This document shows, piece by piece, positions 35,446 through 44,483 of a stretch of DNA of 64,000 nucleotides (position 1 is its first letter; every line of letters starts with the position of its first letter). The position numbers and the translations under genes are program-made. The DNA lies in the NCBI GenBank assembly GCA_900546495.1, contig URDN01000005.1:27207-91206 (forward strand), given 5' to 3'. The stretch is from an uncultured Lachnospiraceae bacterium (GTDB lineage: Bacteria > Bacillota > Clostridia > Lachnospirales > Lachnospiraceae). Under the pieces are notes generated by a model. The model was not told where the DNA came from. It saw only the letters and a program-made list of their open reading frames with translations, and ran no database searches.

Positions 35446-36141
35446 TTATACGGTTACTTTCGTTCCGTTAAAATCACCGCTGATTGCTTTTACAATGCTG
35501 TTTTCTTCATTTAAACCAAATACATACATCGGCATTTTGTTCTCCATGCTCAGGATGGATGCAGTCAGGTCAACGACTGCCAGCTGTTTGTCGATAACTT
35601 CCTGAATGCTTACCTCATCGTAACGTTTTGCATTCGGATTTGTCTTCGGATCGCTGTCATATACGCCGTCAATTGCTTTTGCAAGCAAGATAACATCTGC
35701 CTCGATCTCGATGGCACGCAGAACAGTTGCTGTGTCTGTGGAGAAATACGGATGACCGGTTCCACCTGCGAAAAATACAACCATTCCTTTATCAAAATAT
35801 TTGTTTGCACGGTCTTTGGAAAACAGTTTTGTAAAAGAACCGCACTCAAACGGTGTCAGTACATTTGTTTTCATGCCAACGGAACGGAAGATTTCAGATA
35901 CATAAATACAGTTCATAACCGTTGCAAGCATACCGATCTGATCTGCTTTTGTACGGTCAATGGTCTCACTGGTACGACCTCTCCAGAAGTTTCCACCACC
36001 GATTACGATACCAACTTCAATTCCCTGATCCACTAACTGTTTTACCTGATTTGCAACAACCGTAACGGTTGCCTCGTCAAAACCAACTTTTTTATCTCCT
36101 GCCAGCGCTTCTCCGCTCAGCTTCAGTAAAACTCTCTTCAT
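35446..36141 (-). CDS. pyrH: UMP kinase
   Basis: Phosphorylates UMP to UDP in pyrimidine nucleotide synthesis; allosteric, hexameric, amino-acid-kinase fold. In 231 residues, the N-terminal KRVLLKLSGEAL has the ATP-binding Lys. GIVIGGGNFWRGR follows, then VFFAGGTGHPYFSTDTA and VDLTASILS. First gene of the pyrH-frr-uppS-cdsA-dxr-rseP-ispG-polC run (36.1 to 25.1 kb). The upstream 230 bases contain two tandem hairpin repeats. Confidence 0.97.
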   Translation of the reverse strand: MKRVLLKLSGEALAGDKKVGFDEATVTVVANQVKQLVDQGIEVGIVIGGGNFWRGRTSETIDRTKADQIGMLATVMNCIYVSEIFRSVGMKTNVLTPFECGSFTKLFSKDRANKYFDKGMVVFFAGGTGHPYFSTDTATVLRAIEIEADVILLAKAIDGVYDSDPKTNPNAKRYDEVSIQEVIDKQLAVVDLTASILSMENKMPMYVFGLNEENSIVKAISGDFNGTKVTV

Positions 36142-36230
36142 AAGAATTCTGTCCTTTCTTTATCATTATTATTTACTTTCACTATTTCATTCATTACCTG
36201 TTACAGTTCATGATCGGCATTCACCACTTG

Positions 36231-36346
36231 TCAATCATACGAGCATGTTGACTCGTTTGCGCTCATTATATCGTGATTTCATCACTCAATAATTTCGCCG
36301 CTCGTCAATCATGCAAGCATGTTGACTCACTTTCGCTCATTATATC
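36231..36346. repeat. Two direct repeats with hairpins upstream of pyrH
   Basis: A 42-base unit at 36231-36272 recurs at 36305-36346 (offset 74) with about five differences. Each unit can fold by pairing GTCAA-CATGC with GCATG-TTGAC around a short loop with one bulged base. The second copy pairs better. They lie between the racemase gene and pyrH, in the likely leader or promoter region of the long operon. Function unknown. Confidence 0.6.
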
Positions 36347-36374
36347 ATACCTTTACATTTTATGGTAGGAAAAA

Positions 36375-37079
36375 TTACTCACAGTAAACACCGCCACATT
36401 TTTCGATACATGCCTTTGCAACCACATTCATGGCATCAATATAAAAATCCGGATTCAGACTGTAATTGACATTTAATACAGACAACTCCGTACATGCAAG
36501 GATCACTGCATCACACCCCTGCCCACGCAGCTCATGTACCACATTCATAAACTGATGACGGTCTCCCTTCTCTCCGCGTTTGATCTGCTCATAGATTAGG
36601 GACATGACATCTTTCTGACGCTCCCCGGACGGATATACTACCTCAATTCCGTATTTTTCCAGTGCCCTTTTATACATTCCACCACGGACCGTTCCATCGG
36701 TCGCCATAACGCCGACTTTTTTTCTTCCCCGCTCAGATGCATAACGAGCTGTTTCTTCAATCATATTAATGAATTTTCCGTGTGTCAACTCCTGCAGGCG
36801 ATCTGCAAAATAATGACAGGTATTACACGGAATTGCAAAATACTCACAGCCAAACTGCTCCATCCCGCGGATATCTTTTGCAATAATGTCCCACAGATAA
36901 TCCTGTTTTCCACACAAAATACATTCCGTACGATCCGGAATCGATGCATGGTTATAAACGAGAATGTCCAGATGCTCACGGTCATTGTTTACCGAAGTAT
37001 TATCGATAATCTTTTTATAAAAAAGCACTGTAGCTTCTGATCCCATTCCTCCTAAAATTCCTAATTTCTTTTTTTCCAT
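36375..37079 (-). CDS. Aspartate/glutamate racemase family protein
   Basis: A PLP-independent racemase-like enzyme of 234 residues. LGILGGMGSEAT is at the N-terminus, and the two catalytic cysteines are in PCNTCHYF (about residue 85) and ACTELSVLN (about 195). The GMGSEAT/PCNT pattern fits the aspartate-racemase (YgeA/RacD) branch rather than MurI. It would convert L- to D-aspartate, or a related amino acid. It is divergently placed next to an ATP-grasp ligase and a MurE-like ligase. In enterococci an aspartate racemase gene pairs with the ATP-grasp D-aspartate ligase that builds the peptidoglycan side chain, so a similar job is proposed here. Confidence 0.83.
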   Translation of the reverse strand: MEKKKLGILGGMGSEATVLFYKKIIDNTSVNNDREHLDILVYNHASIPDRTECILCGKQDYLWDIIAKDIRGMEQFGCEYFAIPCNTCHYFADRLQELTHGKFINMIEETARYASERGRKKVGVMATDGTVRGGMYKRALEKYGIEVVYPSGERQKDVMSLIYEQIKRGEKGDRHQFMNVVHELRGQGCDAVILACTELSVLNVNYSLNPDFYIDAMNVVAKACIEKCGGVYCE

Positions 37080-37228
37080 ATGCTTATGGTTTCCTTTCCT
37101 TTATAAAAGGTAATATTTTTCTTGTAAAAATGTATCATAACACACTTTTCCGCTTTCGACTATATCAAATCTGTTTTTCAGTGTCAACCGCATGCATTTT
37201 ATGTATTACACTTCACTCATCATATGTA

Positions 37229-37300
37229 GTAAAGCGGATATTCTCAATCCGCTTTCGCTACTTGCTCATGAACGCAGTCGTTTTGCGAATGGCGCGTGTG
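37229..37300. repeat. Dispersed repeat copy D, mosaic of two modules
   Basis: Module 1 hairpin (AAAGCGGA/TCCGCTTT, loop ATATTCTCAA-like variant) is followed by CTACTTGCTCATGAACGCAGTCG. It then continues into the segment also found at 1202-1222, instead of the continuation seen in copy A. It lies in the divergent region between the racemase and the ATP-grasp gene. Confidence 0.7.
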
Positions 37301-37350
37301 AACAATAACTTTTATGTGAACCTATAACATAATTTTTCCCGGAAATGAAC

Positions 37351-37379
37351 TTGTATAAATAGCGCATCTGGTATAAAAT
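37351..37379 (+). promoter_or_regulatory. Probable promoter of the ATP-grasp/MurE-like pair
   Basis: TTGTAT (37351-37356) and TAAAAT (37374-37379) are 17 bases apart, 42 bases before the start codon, and are followed by a GGAGG site. Confidence 0.5.
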
Positions 37380-37421
37380 AATGCAGGAATCTTAATAGAA
37401 TTAATTTGGAGGATTATAGAT

Positions 37422-38633
37422 ATGGAATTTAAAAAACAGCCATTCATACCAATGCTGTTTGGCGGCGACATCAATACATACAGTGTTGCCCGTGCATTTT
37501 ATGAAGAATATCAGGTAAAAACCTATGTATTCGGAAAGTTTCCAAGTGGTCCGAGTTACAACAGCAATATTATTGAATACCATGCAAATTTAAAAATTGA
37601 TACCGACGAAGTATTTATGCAAACCGTCCGCGATTTTGCCGCTGCCCACGCAGATAAAACCGTTCTGACCATTGGTTGCGGTGATTCTTATGTGGCACTG
37701 TGCAGCCGCCACAAAGATGAAATGCCGGAAAATGTCGTTGCTCCGTATATCGATTTTGAATTGATGGACAGACTGCAGCAGAAAGAACTGTTCTACCGTC
37801 TCTGCCGTGAGCACGATATTGATTTTCCGGATACCCTTGTATTCCGTCACGGCATGGATCTGGATTTTGAACTGCCGTTCTCTTTCCCGGTTATCTTGAA
37901 ACCGTCCAACTCCGTTATGTACTGGGAACACGAATTCCCGACACAGGAAAAAGTATACAAGATTGATAATGACAAAAAATTAAAAGATACGATCCGTCAG
38001 ATTTACGATGCAGGATACACAGATTCCCTCATCATTCAGGACACCATCCCAGGAAATGACGAATTTATGCGTGTACTGACCTGTTTCTCTGGAAAAGATA
38101 AAAAAGTAAAAATGATGTGTCTCGGACACGTTCTCTTAGAGGAGCATACCCCACACGGTTCCGGTAACCACGCCGTGATCATCACAGAGCCGCAGGAAGA
38201 ACTGATGACCAAAGTTAAAAACCTGTTAGAGACCATCGGTTATGTCGGATTTTCTAACTTTGACATCAAATACGACATTCGTGACAATCGTTACAAATTC
38301 TTTGAGATCAATACCCGACAGGGACGTTCCAACTACTATGTAACAGGTTCCGGCTTCAACGTAGCCCGCTACTTCGTAGAGGAATTTGTATATAATAAAG
38401 ACATTCCGTTTAAAATCGCAAAAGATGAACACCTCTGGATGGTCGTTCCGAAGGCCGTTGCCCGCAAATATGTACATCAGCCGGAAAACAAAGAAAAATT
38501 AAACCGTCTGATCCGGGAGGGCAAAGTTGTAAATCCGGTATTTATGAAAGGCGATTTCAATTTCAACCGATGGTTGCGTATGGTCAAGAACCACTTCAGC
38601 CACTTCCGTAAATTTAAAACATACTATCACTAA
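37422..38633 (+). CDS. ATP-grasp carboxylate-amine ligase (D-aspartate ligase-like)
   Basis: A 403-residue ATP-grasp enzyme of the COG3919-like group. The ATP-grasp B segment is FPVILKPSNS (Lys160), and the metal/ATP segments are NFDIKYD and FFEINTRQGRSNYYV, with acidic Glu295 and Asn297. The first 110 residues form the pre-ATP-grasp domain. Such enzymes activate a carboxylate as acyl phosphate and join it to an amine. D-aspartate ligase Asl of Enterococcus faecium, which adds D-Asp to the Lys side chain of the wall precursor, belongs to this fold. The gene is 18 bases before a MurE-like gene and divergent from a racemase, which makes wall-precursor branching the best guess. Substrates are inferred only. 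Confidence 0.8.
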   Translation: MEFKKQPFIPMLFGGDINTYSVARAFYEEYQVKTYVFGKFPSGPSYNSNIIEYHANLKIDTDEVFMQTVRDFAAAHADKTVLTIGCGDSYVALCSRHKDEMPENVVAPYIDFELMDRLQQKELFYRLCREHDIDFPDTLVFRHGMDLDFELPFSFPVILKPSNSVMYWEHEFPTQEKVYKIDNDKKLKDTIRQIYDAGYTDSLIIQDTIPGNDEFMRVLTCFSGKDKKVKMMCLGHVLLEEHTPHGSGNHAVIITEPQEELMTKVKNLLETIGYVGFSNFDIKYDIRDNRYKFFEINTRQGRSNYYVTGSGFNVARYFVEEFVYNKDIPFKIAKDEHLWMVVPKAVARKYVHQPENKEKLNRLIREGKVVNPVFMKGDFNFNRWLRMVKNHFSHFRKFKTYYH

Positions 38634-38651
38634 AAACAGAGAGGAATACTT

Positions 38652-40163
38652 ATGATTACTTATACTCAGCAGGATTATCTGAATACTCTGGCAGACGCCG
38701 ATCTTGTGAAAGACAGCAATCTGTACGGTCATGCTGCCGATTCCGTTCAGGGATTAACTTACAATTCCAAAGAAGCGGCATCTGGAACATTATTTGTCTG
38801 TAAAGGAGCGGCTTTCCGCCCGGAATATCTGGCAGATGCCATAGCACATGGCGCTACCCTGTACGTCAGCGAACAGAAATTTGATCTGGATACAGAAATT
38901 CCTTATATTTTAGTTTCTGATGTCAGAAAAGCAATGCCGTACCTTGGCAAACTCTTCTACAACGATCCGTCCAAAGACCTGAACCTGATCGGTGTCGGCG
39001 GAACCAAAGGGAAATCTACTACTGCTTATTATGTAAAAGCCATCGTGGACGACTATATGGCAAGCCTCGGCAAAAAAGAGAGCGCTGTCATCTCTTCCAT
39101 CGATGTGTATGACGGTGTAACCAAAGTGGAATCCCACATCACGACACCGGAAAACATCGAGCTGATGCAGCATTTTCGCAACGCCGTAGATTCCGATATT
39201 GATTTTCTGGAAATGGAAGTATCCAGTCAGGCATTAAAATATGGACGTGTAGAACAGATTATGTTTGATGCCGCAATCTTCCTGAATATTTCCGAAGATC
39301 ATATCAGCCCGATCGAACATCCGGATTTTGAAGATTACTTTTCTTCCAAATTAAAAATGTTTGCTCAGACCAAAAATGCACTGATCAACACAAATTCTGA
39401 TTATTTTGAGCGTGTCGCTGAAGCCGCAAAAGTTGCTCCAAACGTCATTACTTTTGGCACGAATGAAGGCAGTGACATTTATGGCTATGATATTGAGAAA
39501 GTAGATCACGAAATTCTCTTCCGTGTAAAATGCGACCGCTTCGATGAAGCATTCGCACTGACCATGCCGGGACTGTTTAACGTAGAGAATGCTCTGGCTG
39601 CCATCGCTGCCGCTTATGTATTCAATATTCCAGTAGAATTTATGAAATCCGGTTTGCATCGTGCACGTTCTTCAGGAAGAATGGAAACTTACATGTCCGC
39701 AGACAAAAATGTCATCGCAGTTGTCGACTATGCACATAACAAATTAAGCTTTGACAAACTCTTCTCTTCCACCAGAAAAGAGTACCCGGATTACGATATT
39801 ATTTCTATTTTCGGATGCCCGGGTAAAAAAGCATTTATCCGCCGCCGTGACCTTGGAACCATCGCTGGCTTGTACTCTAAAAAAGTATATCTGGTTGCAG
39901 AGGATCCGGGTGCTGAACCGGTAGAACAGATTTCCAAAGACATTGCGCAGTATGTAGAAGCACAGCATTGTCCATATGAAATGATCGAAGATCGTGGAGA
40001 AGCTATCCATAAAGCGATCATGGAAGCTGAAGGAAAAACCATTTTACTGATTACAGGAAAAGGAAACGAAACCCGTCAGAAATACGGTACTGAATATTTG
40101 GATTGCCCGTCTGATGTCGAATATACAAAAAAATATCTGGCTGAGTACGATGCTGTTCACTGA
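38652..40163 (+). CDS. MurE-like Mur ligase (UDP-MurNAc-tripeptide synthetase family)
   Basis: Adds the third amino acid to UDP-MurNAc-dipeptide, or a related ligation. In 503 residues, the MurE-type first domain has LTYNSKEAASGTLFVCKG (35-52). The P-loop is GTKGKST (117-123), then TTPE (164-167), GRME (342-345) and VVDYAH (357-362). The C-terminal domain has FGCPGKKAFIRRRDLG. The position that reads DNPR in diaminopimelate-adding MurE reads DPGA here (418-421), so Lys or another amino acid is more likely than meso-DAP. Translated with the ATP-grasp gene as a pair. It may be a second MurE dedicated to a variant wall; whether a standard MurE exists elsewhere cannot be seen. Confidence 0.85.
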   Translation: MITYTQQDYLNTLADADLVKDSNLYGHAADSVQGLTYNSKEAASGTLFVCKGAAFRPEYLADAIAHGATLYVSEQKFDLDTEIPYILVSDVRKAMPYLGKLFYNDPSKDLNLIGVGGTKGKSTTAYYVKAIVDDYMASLGKKESAVISSIDVYDGVTKVESHITTPENIELMQHFRNAVDSDIDFLEMEVSSQALKYGRVEQIMFDAAIFLNISEDHISPIEHPDFEDYFSSKLKMFAQTKNALINTNSDYFERVAEAAKVAPNVITFGTNEGSDIYGYDIEKVDHEILFRVKCDRFDEAFALTMPGLFNVENALAAIAAAYVFNIPVEFMKSGLHRARSSGRMETYMSADKNVIAVVDYAHNKLSFDKLFSSTRKEYPDYDIISIFGCPGKKAFIRRRDLGTIAGLYSKKVYLVAEDPGAEPVEQISKDIAQYVEAQHCPYEMIEDRGEAIHKAIMEAEGKTILLITGKGNETRQKYGTEYLDCPSDVEYTKKYLAEYDAVH

Positions 40164-40256
40164 GTTTTTTAACTGACAATGCTCGAATGAAAAACAGGAA
40201 ATGTAAATGAATTAAAATGTACTCACCTGACAAATACTTTCTGTTTATAGAATAAC

Positions 40257-40310
40257 AAAAAAGCAATTGGTAAAGACTGTTATACTAACATTCTTACCAA
40301 TTGCTTTTTT
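40257..40310. terminator. Strong convergent terminator
   Basis: A perfect 17-base stem (40257-40273 with 40294-40310), A-rich at one foot and T-rich at the other, lying between the MurE-like gene and the convergent zinc-ribbon gene. Likely to work in both directions. Confidence 0.85.
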
Positions 40311-40345
40311 ATTAACTGTTTATCTCAAGAATTCTATCACTTTTG

Positions 40346-41593
40346 CTATTTGGCATCAGAATCTGCTCCATCTTGTGTATCTGAATCTGTCGTAGAAGTC
40401 GGATAATAGATATAATTACATTTCAGCACTTCACTGGACAATCCATTATCATCAATTGCAACCAGAGACAATACATTATTTCCTTCCGGAATATCAAGTA
40501 CACCGCGATATACAGAAGAATTGCTGGTTGGTGTACTGCCGTCCCAGGTATAATATACCGTTGTTCCGGATGGAACTGTTACATGTACGGATTTCTGTTC
40601 ATGATAGGTTCCGCCATCCGGTGATACTGATGGCATATCCGGCGCATCTAATTCAACATTATACTCCGCGGATACCGGTTCACTGTACTTGCCATTTTTA
40701 TCTATAGAGATTGCGGTAAGTGTTGTCTTACCTTGCTCATCAATATGAATCGGGTCCTCGTACTTTTCATCAGAATCAGTCGGCACGCTTCCATCCAGAG
40801 TATAATAAATATCAATTCCCTTACCCTCTACAGAAAGCGTCACTTCCAGAAATTCATTGTAGTTGCCGCCCTCTTTATCTATTTCCGGAGCAGCAAGCAG
40901 ATACCGGTCAAACAGGGACAATATCTTACTGTCTGTCACCTTACTCTTTAATGCAAGAATCTGATCATAAGAATTATTACTGTCGTACAAGCTCAGCAGC
41001 TGTTCATAAGCCTTTTGACAGCTTGGATTATGATCGATCACCCACAATAAAACAGTTTCTGCTTTCGTATCCTGTTTCATCAGAATATAAATCTGTCCTT
41101 CCAGAATCAATGCATCTTCATTTTCGTAATCCAGCTGCAACGCATGTTCTGCGTACTGAAGCGCATTGGTATAATTTTTCTGATTTAATGCCTCTTCTGC
41201 CTTTTTCAGCTGATAACTTACGGAATTACTGTGATTGTACTGCAGCACACCAAAAGCTACAGCCAATGCAGCAATCAAAAGTATGAGAAGAATCACCAAT
41301 GTCTTTCTGGCTTTCTTCCGCTTCTTTTCCAACATCCGCCTTTTCTTTTTTTCCAAAGAGCCAGAAGACGTTCTGGAACTATGCGATTTCTGAGCCGTCT
41401 CCTGAGCTTCTTTTTCTGTATTCACTGACTGGTCATTATTCTTTCTGCTATATGCGTCTTCCTCTTCCAACATGGAACGAAGCAGATCATCTTCTAATAT
41501 ATTGATTTCTGTTACAATCTGTGCTTCCTGTCCGCAATTAGAGCAGTATACACAGCCCGGGCGAATTTCTGCACCACACTTCGCACATTTCAT
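40346..41593 (-). CDS. Zinc-ribbon/TPR membrane protein with chitobiase-C-like repeats
   Basis: 415 residues. A zinc ribbon (CAKC at 3-6, CSNC at 17-20) is followed by a charged linker ending in a Lys/Arg-rich stretch. One membrane segment lies at about 98-118 (LVILLILLIAALAVAFGVL). Two or three TPR-like repeats span about 128-230 (AEEALNQKNYTNALQYAEHAL). Two copies of an extracellular beta domain with YYTLDGSVPTDSD and YYTWDGSTPTSNS are of the chitobiase C-terminal (CHB_HEX_C_1) type. The ribbon would be inside the cell and the rest outside. Function unknown. It shares its N-terminal plan with the protein at 9629-10528. It is 11 bases downstream of folD and may be in its operon. Confidence 0.78.
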   Translation of the reverse strand: MKCAKCGAEIRPGCVYCSNCGQEAQIVTEINILEDDLLRSMLEEEDAYSRKNNDQSVNTEKEAQETAQKSHSSRTSSGSLEKKKRRMLEKKRKKARKTLVILLILLIAALAVAFGVLQYNHSNSVSYQLKKAEEALNQKNYTNALQYAEHALQLDYENEDALILEGQIYILMKQDTKAETVLLWVIDHNPSCQKAYEQLLSLYDSNNSYDQILALKSKVTDSKILSLFDRYLLAAPEIDKEGGNYNEFLEVTLSVEGKGIDIYYTLDGSVPTDSDEKYEDPIHIDEQGKTTLTAISIDKNGKYSEPVSAEYNVELDAPDMPSVSPDGGTYHEQKSVHVTVPSGTTVYYTWDGSTPTSNSSVYRGVLDIPEGNNVLSLVAIDDNGLSSEVLKCNYIYYPTSTTDSDTQDGADSDAK

Positions 41594-41604
41594 GTTCTGT
41601 CCTC

Positions 41605-42441
41605 TTAGCGCATTGTCTCTACACAGTTATCCATCAACATTGCAATCGTCATTGGTCCTACACCACCAGGAACCGGTGTGATCGCGCTTACATGCGGCTC
41701 TACAGCATCAAAATCTACGTCTCCGCATAATTTTTTGCCTTCCAGACGATGAATTCCGACATCAATTACAACCGCACCTTCTTTTACATATTCCTCGTTG
41801 ATAAATTTTGGTTTTCCGATCGCAACGATCAGGATATCTGCCTGCTTACACACCTCTTTCAAATTCTTTGTTCTGGAATGTGTAACCGTAACCGTTGCAT
41901 TTTCACGAAGCATCAACATTGCCATTGGTTTTCCAACAATATTACTTCTGCCAACGATCACACAGTTTTTTCCTTCCATTTCCACACCGGAACGTTTCAT
42001 CAGCTGAATGACACCCGCAGGTGTACATGGTAAAAATCCTTTGCTTCCAATCATCAGTGCTCCTGCACTCTGTGGATGAAATCCATCTACATCTTTGGAT
42101 GGATCAATGGCAAGAATTACCTTCTCCTCATCAATATGAGCCGGAAGCGGAAGCTGCACCAGAATTCCGTGTACTTCTTCCTTCTGATTCAGTTCCTGAA
42201 TCAAAGCCAGCAGTTCTTCTTCGGTGGTTTCCTCCGGTAATTCATAGGACTCTGATCCGATTCCGATATATGCACATGCGTTTTTCTTATTGCGTACATA
42301 TACGCTGGATGCCGGATCTGCCCCTACCTGAACAACTGCTAAAGAAGCAGTCTTCCCCTGCTGTGCCAAAGCTGCTACTTCTGCTTTTAATTCATCTTTT
42401 ATCTCCTGAGAAATTCTTTTCCCATCAATCAATTTTGCCAT
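41605..42441 (-). CDS. folD: Bifunctional methylene-THF dehydrogenase / methenyl-THF cyclohydrolase
   Basis: Interconverts methylene-, methenyl- and formyl-tetrahydrofolate with NADP. Its 278 residues contain YVRNKKNACAYIGI (catalytic Lys), VQLPLPAHIDEEKVI, KDVDGFHPQSAG, VIVGRSNIVGKPMAMLM (NADP site) and the C-terminal PVPGGVGPMTIAMLM. The ATG at 42441 has GGAGG 11 bases upstream. It follows fhs on the same strand, which supplies its formyl-THF, separated by a remarkable perfect hairpin. Confidence 0.97.
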   Translation of the reverse strand: MAKLIDGKRISQEIKDELKAEVAALAQQGKTASLAVVQVGADPASSVYVRNKKNACAYIGIGSESYELPEETTEEELLALIQELNQKEEVHGILVQLPLPAHIDEEKVILAIDPSKDVDGFHPQSAGALMIGSKGFLPCTPAGVIQLMKRSGVEMEGKNCVIVGRSNIVGKPMAMLMLRENATVTVTHSRTKNLKEVCKQADILIVAIGKPKFINEEYVKEGAVVIDVGIHRLEGKKLCGDVDFDAVEPHVSAITPVPGGVGPMTIAMLMDNCVETMR

Positions 42442-42490
42442 TCTGCTATGTTGCCTCCAAATCACTTTTATTACATTTAACTTCTGCTGA

Positions 42491-42542
42491 TTCTCACAGT
42501 TTGAACGCAGTCGCTTTGCGACCTGCGTTCAAACTGTGAGAA
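42491..42542. repeat. 20-base perfect inverted repeat between fhs and folD
   Basis: The arms 42491-42510 and 42523-42542 are exact complements, and the loop itself can pair TCGC with GCGA. The core GAACGCAGTCGC...CTGCGTTC is the second module of the dispersed repeat family. There is no T run on either side, so ordinary termination is unlikely; it may be an RNA-processing or stability element inside the fhs-folD transcript. Confidence 0.75.
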
Positions 42543-42556
42543 CGATAAAAATCATT

Positions 42557-44227
<1,671 letters not shown>

Positions 44228-44382
44228 TAGTATATACCTCCTATTAACTTATAATTGAACAAAATGTTCCAAACAACTTTAACTTTCAAATATATGATAG
44301 CCGGTTTTTAACCACGCTCTTGTTCATTTGATTCTTTCCAAAAAGCATCCGATACGTGTTTTTGGATTTTGAATATATTCGA

Positions 44383-44466
44383 GTCGAAGGCACATAAGAC
44401 CTGGTGGGGAATTCTAGTCAGCATAAGCTGACATATTCTTCTCAGAATCACTGCACTCTACACTTC
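44383..44466. repeat. 84-base dispersed repeat, copy 1
   Basis: Matches 62148-62231 at about 74 of 84 positions by eye, with the last 50 bases nearly identical. It can fold as GTCAGC-N4-GCTGAC inside an outer ATTCT...AGAAT stem. The hairpin loop differs between copies while the stem is kept. It lies downstream of fhs's start region and just after the ftsK stop. Confidence 0.72.
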
Positions 44467-44483
44467 TCCTTCCTACAGCGTAT

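Noticed and set aside
44228..44382. Tetrahydrofolate riboswitch before fhs
   Set aside because: Looked for the conserved class I and II THF motifs between 44228 and 44382; none could be matched.
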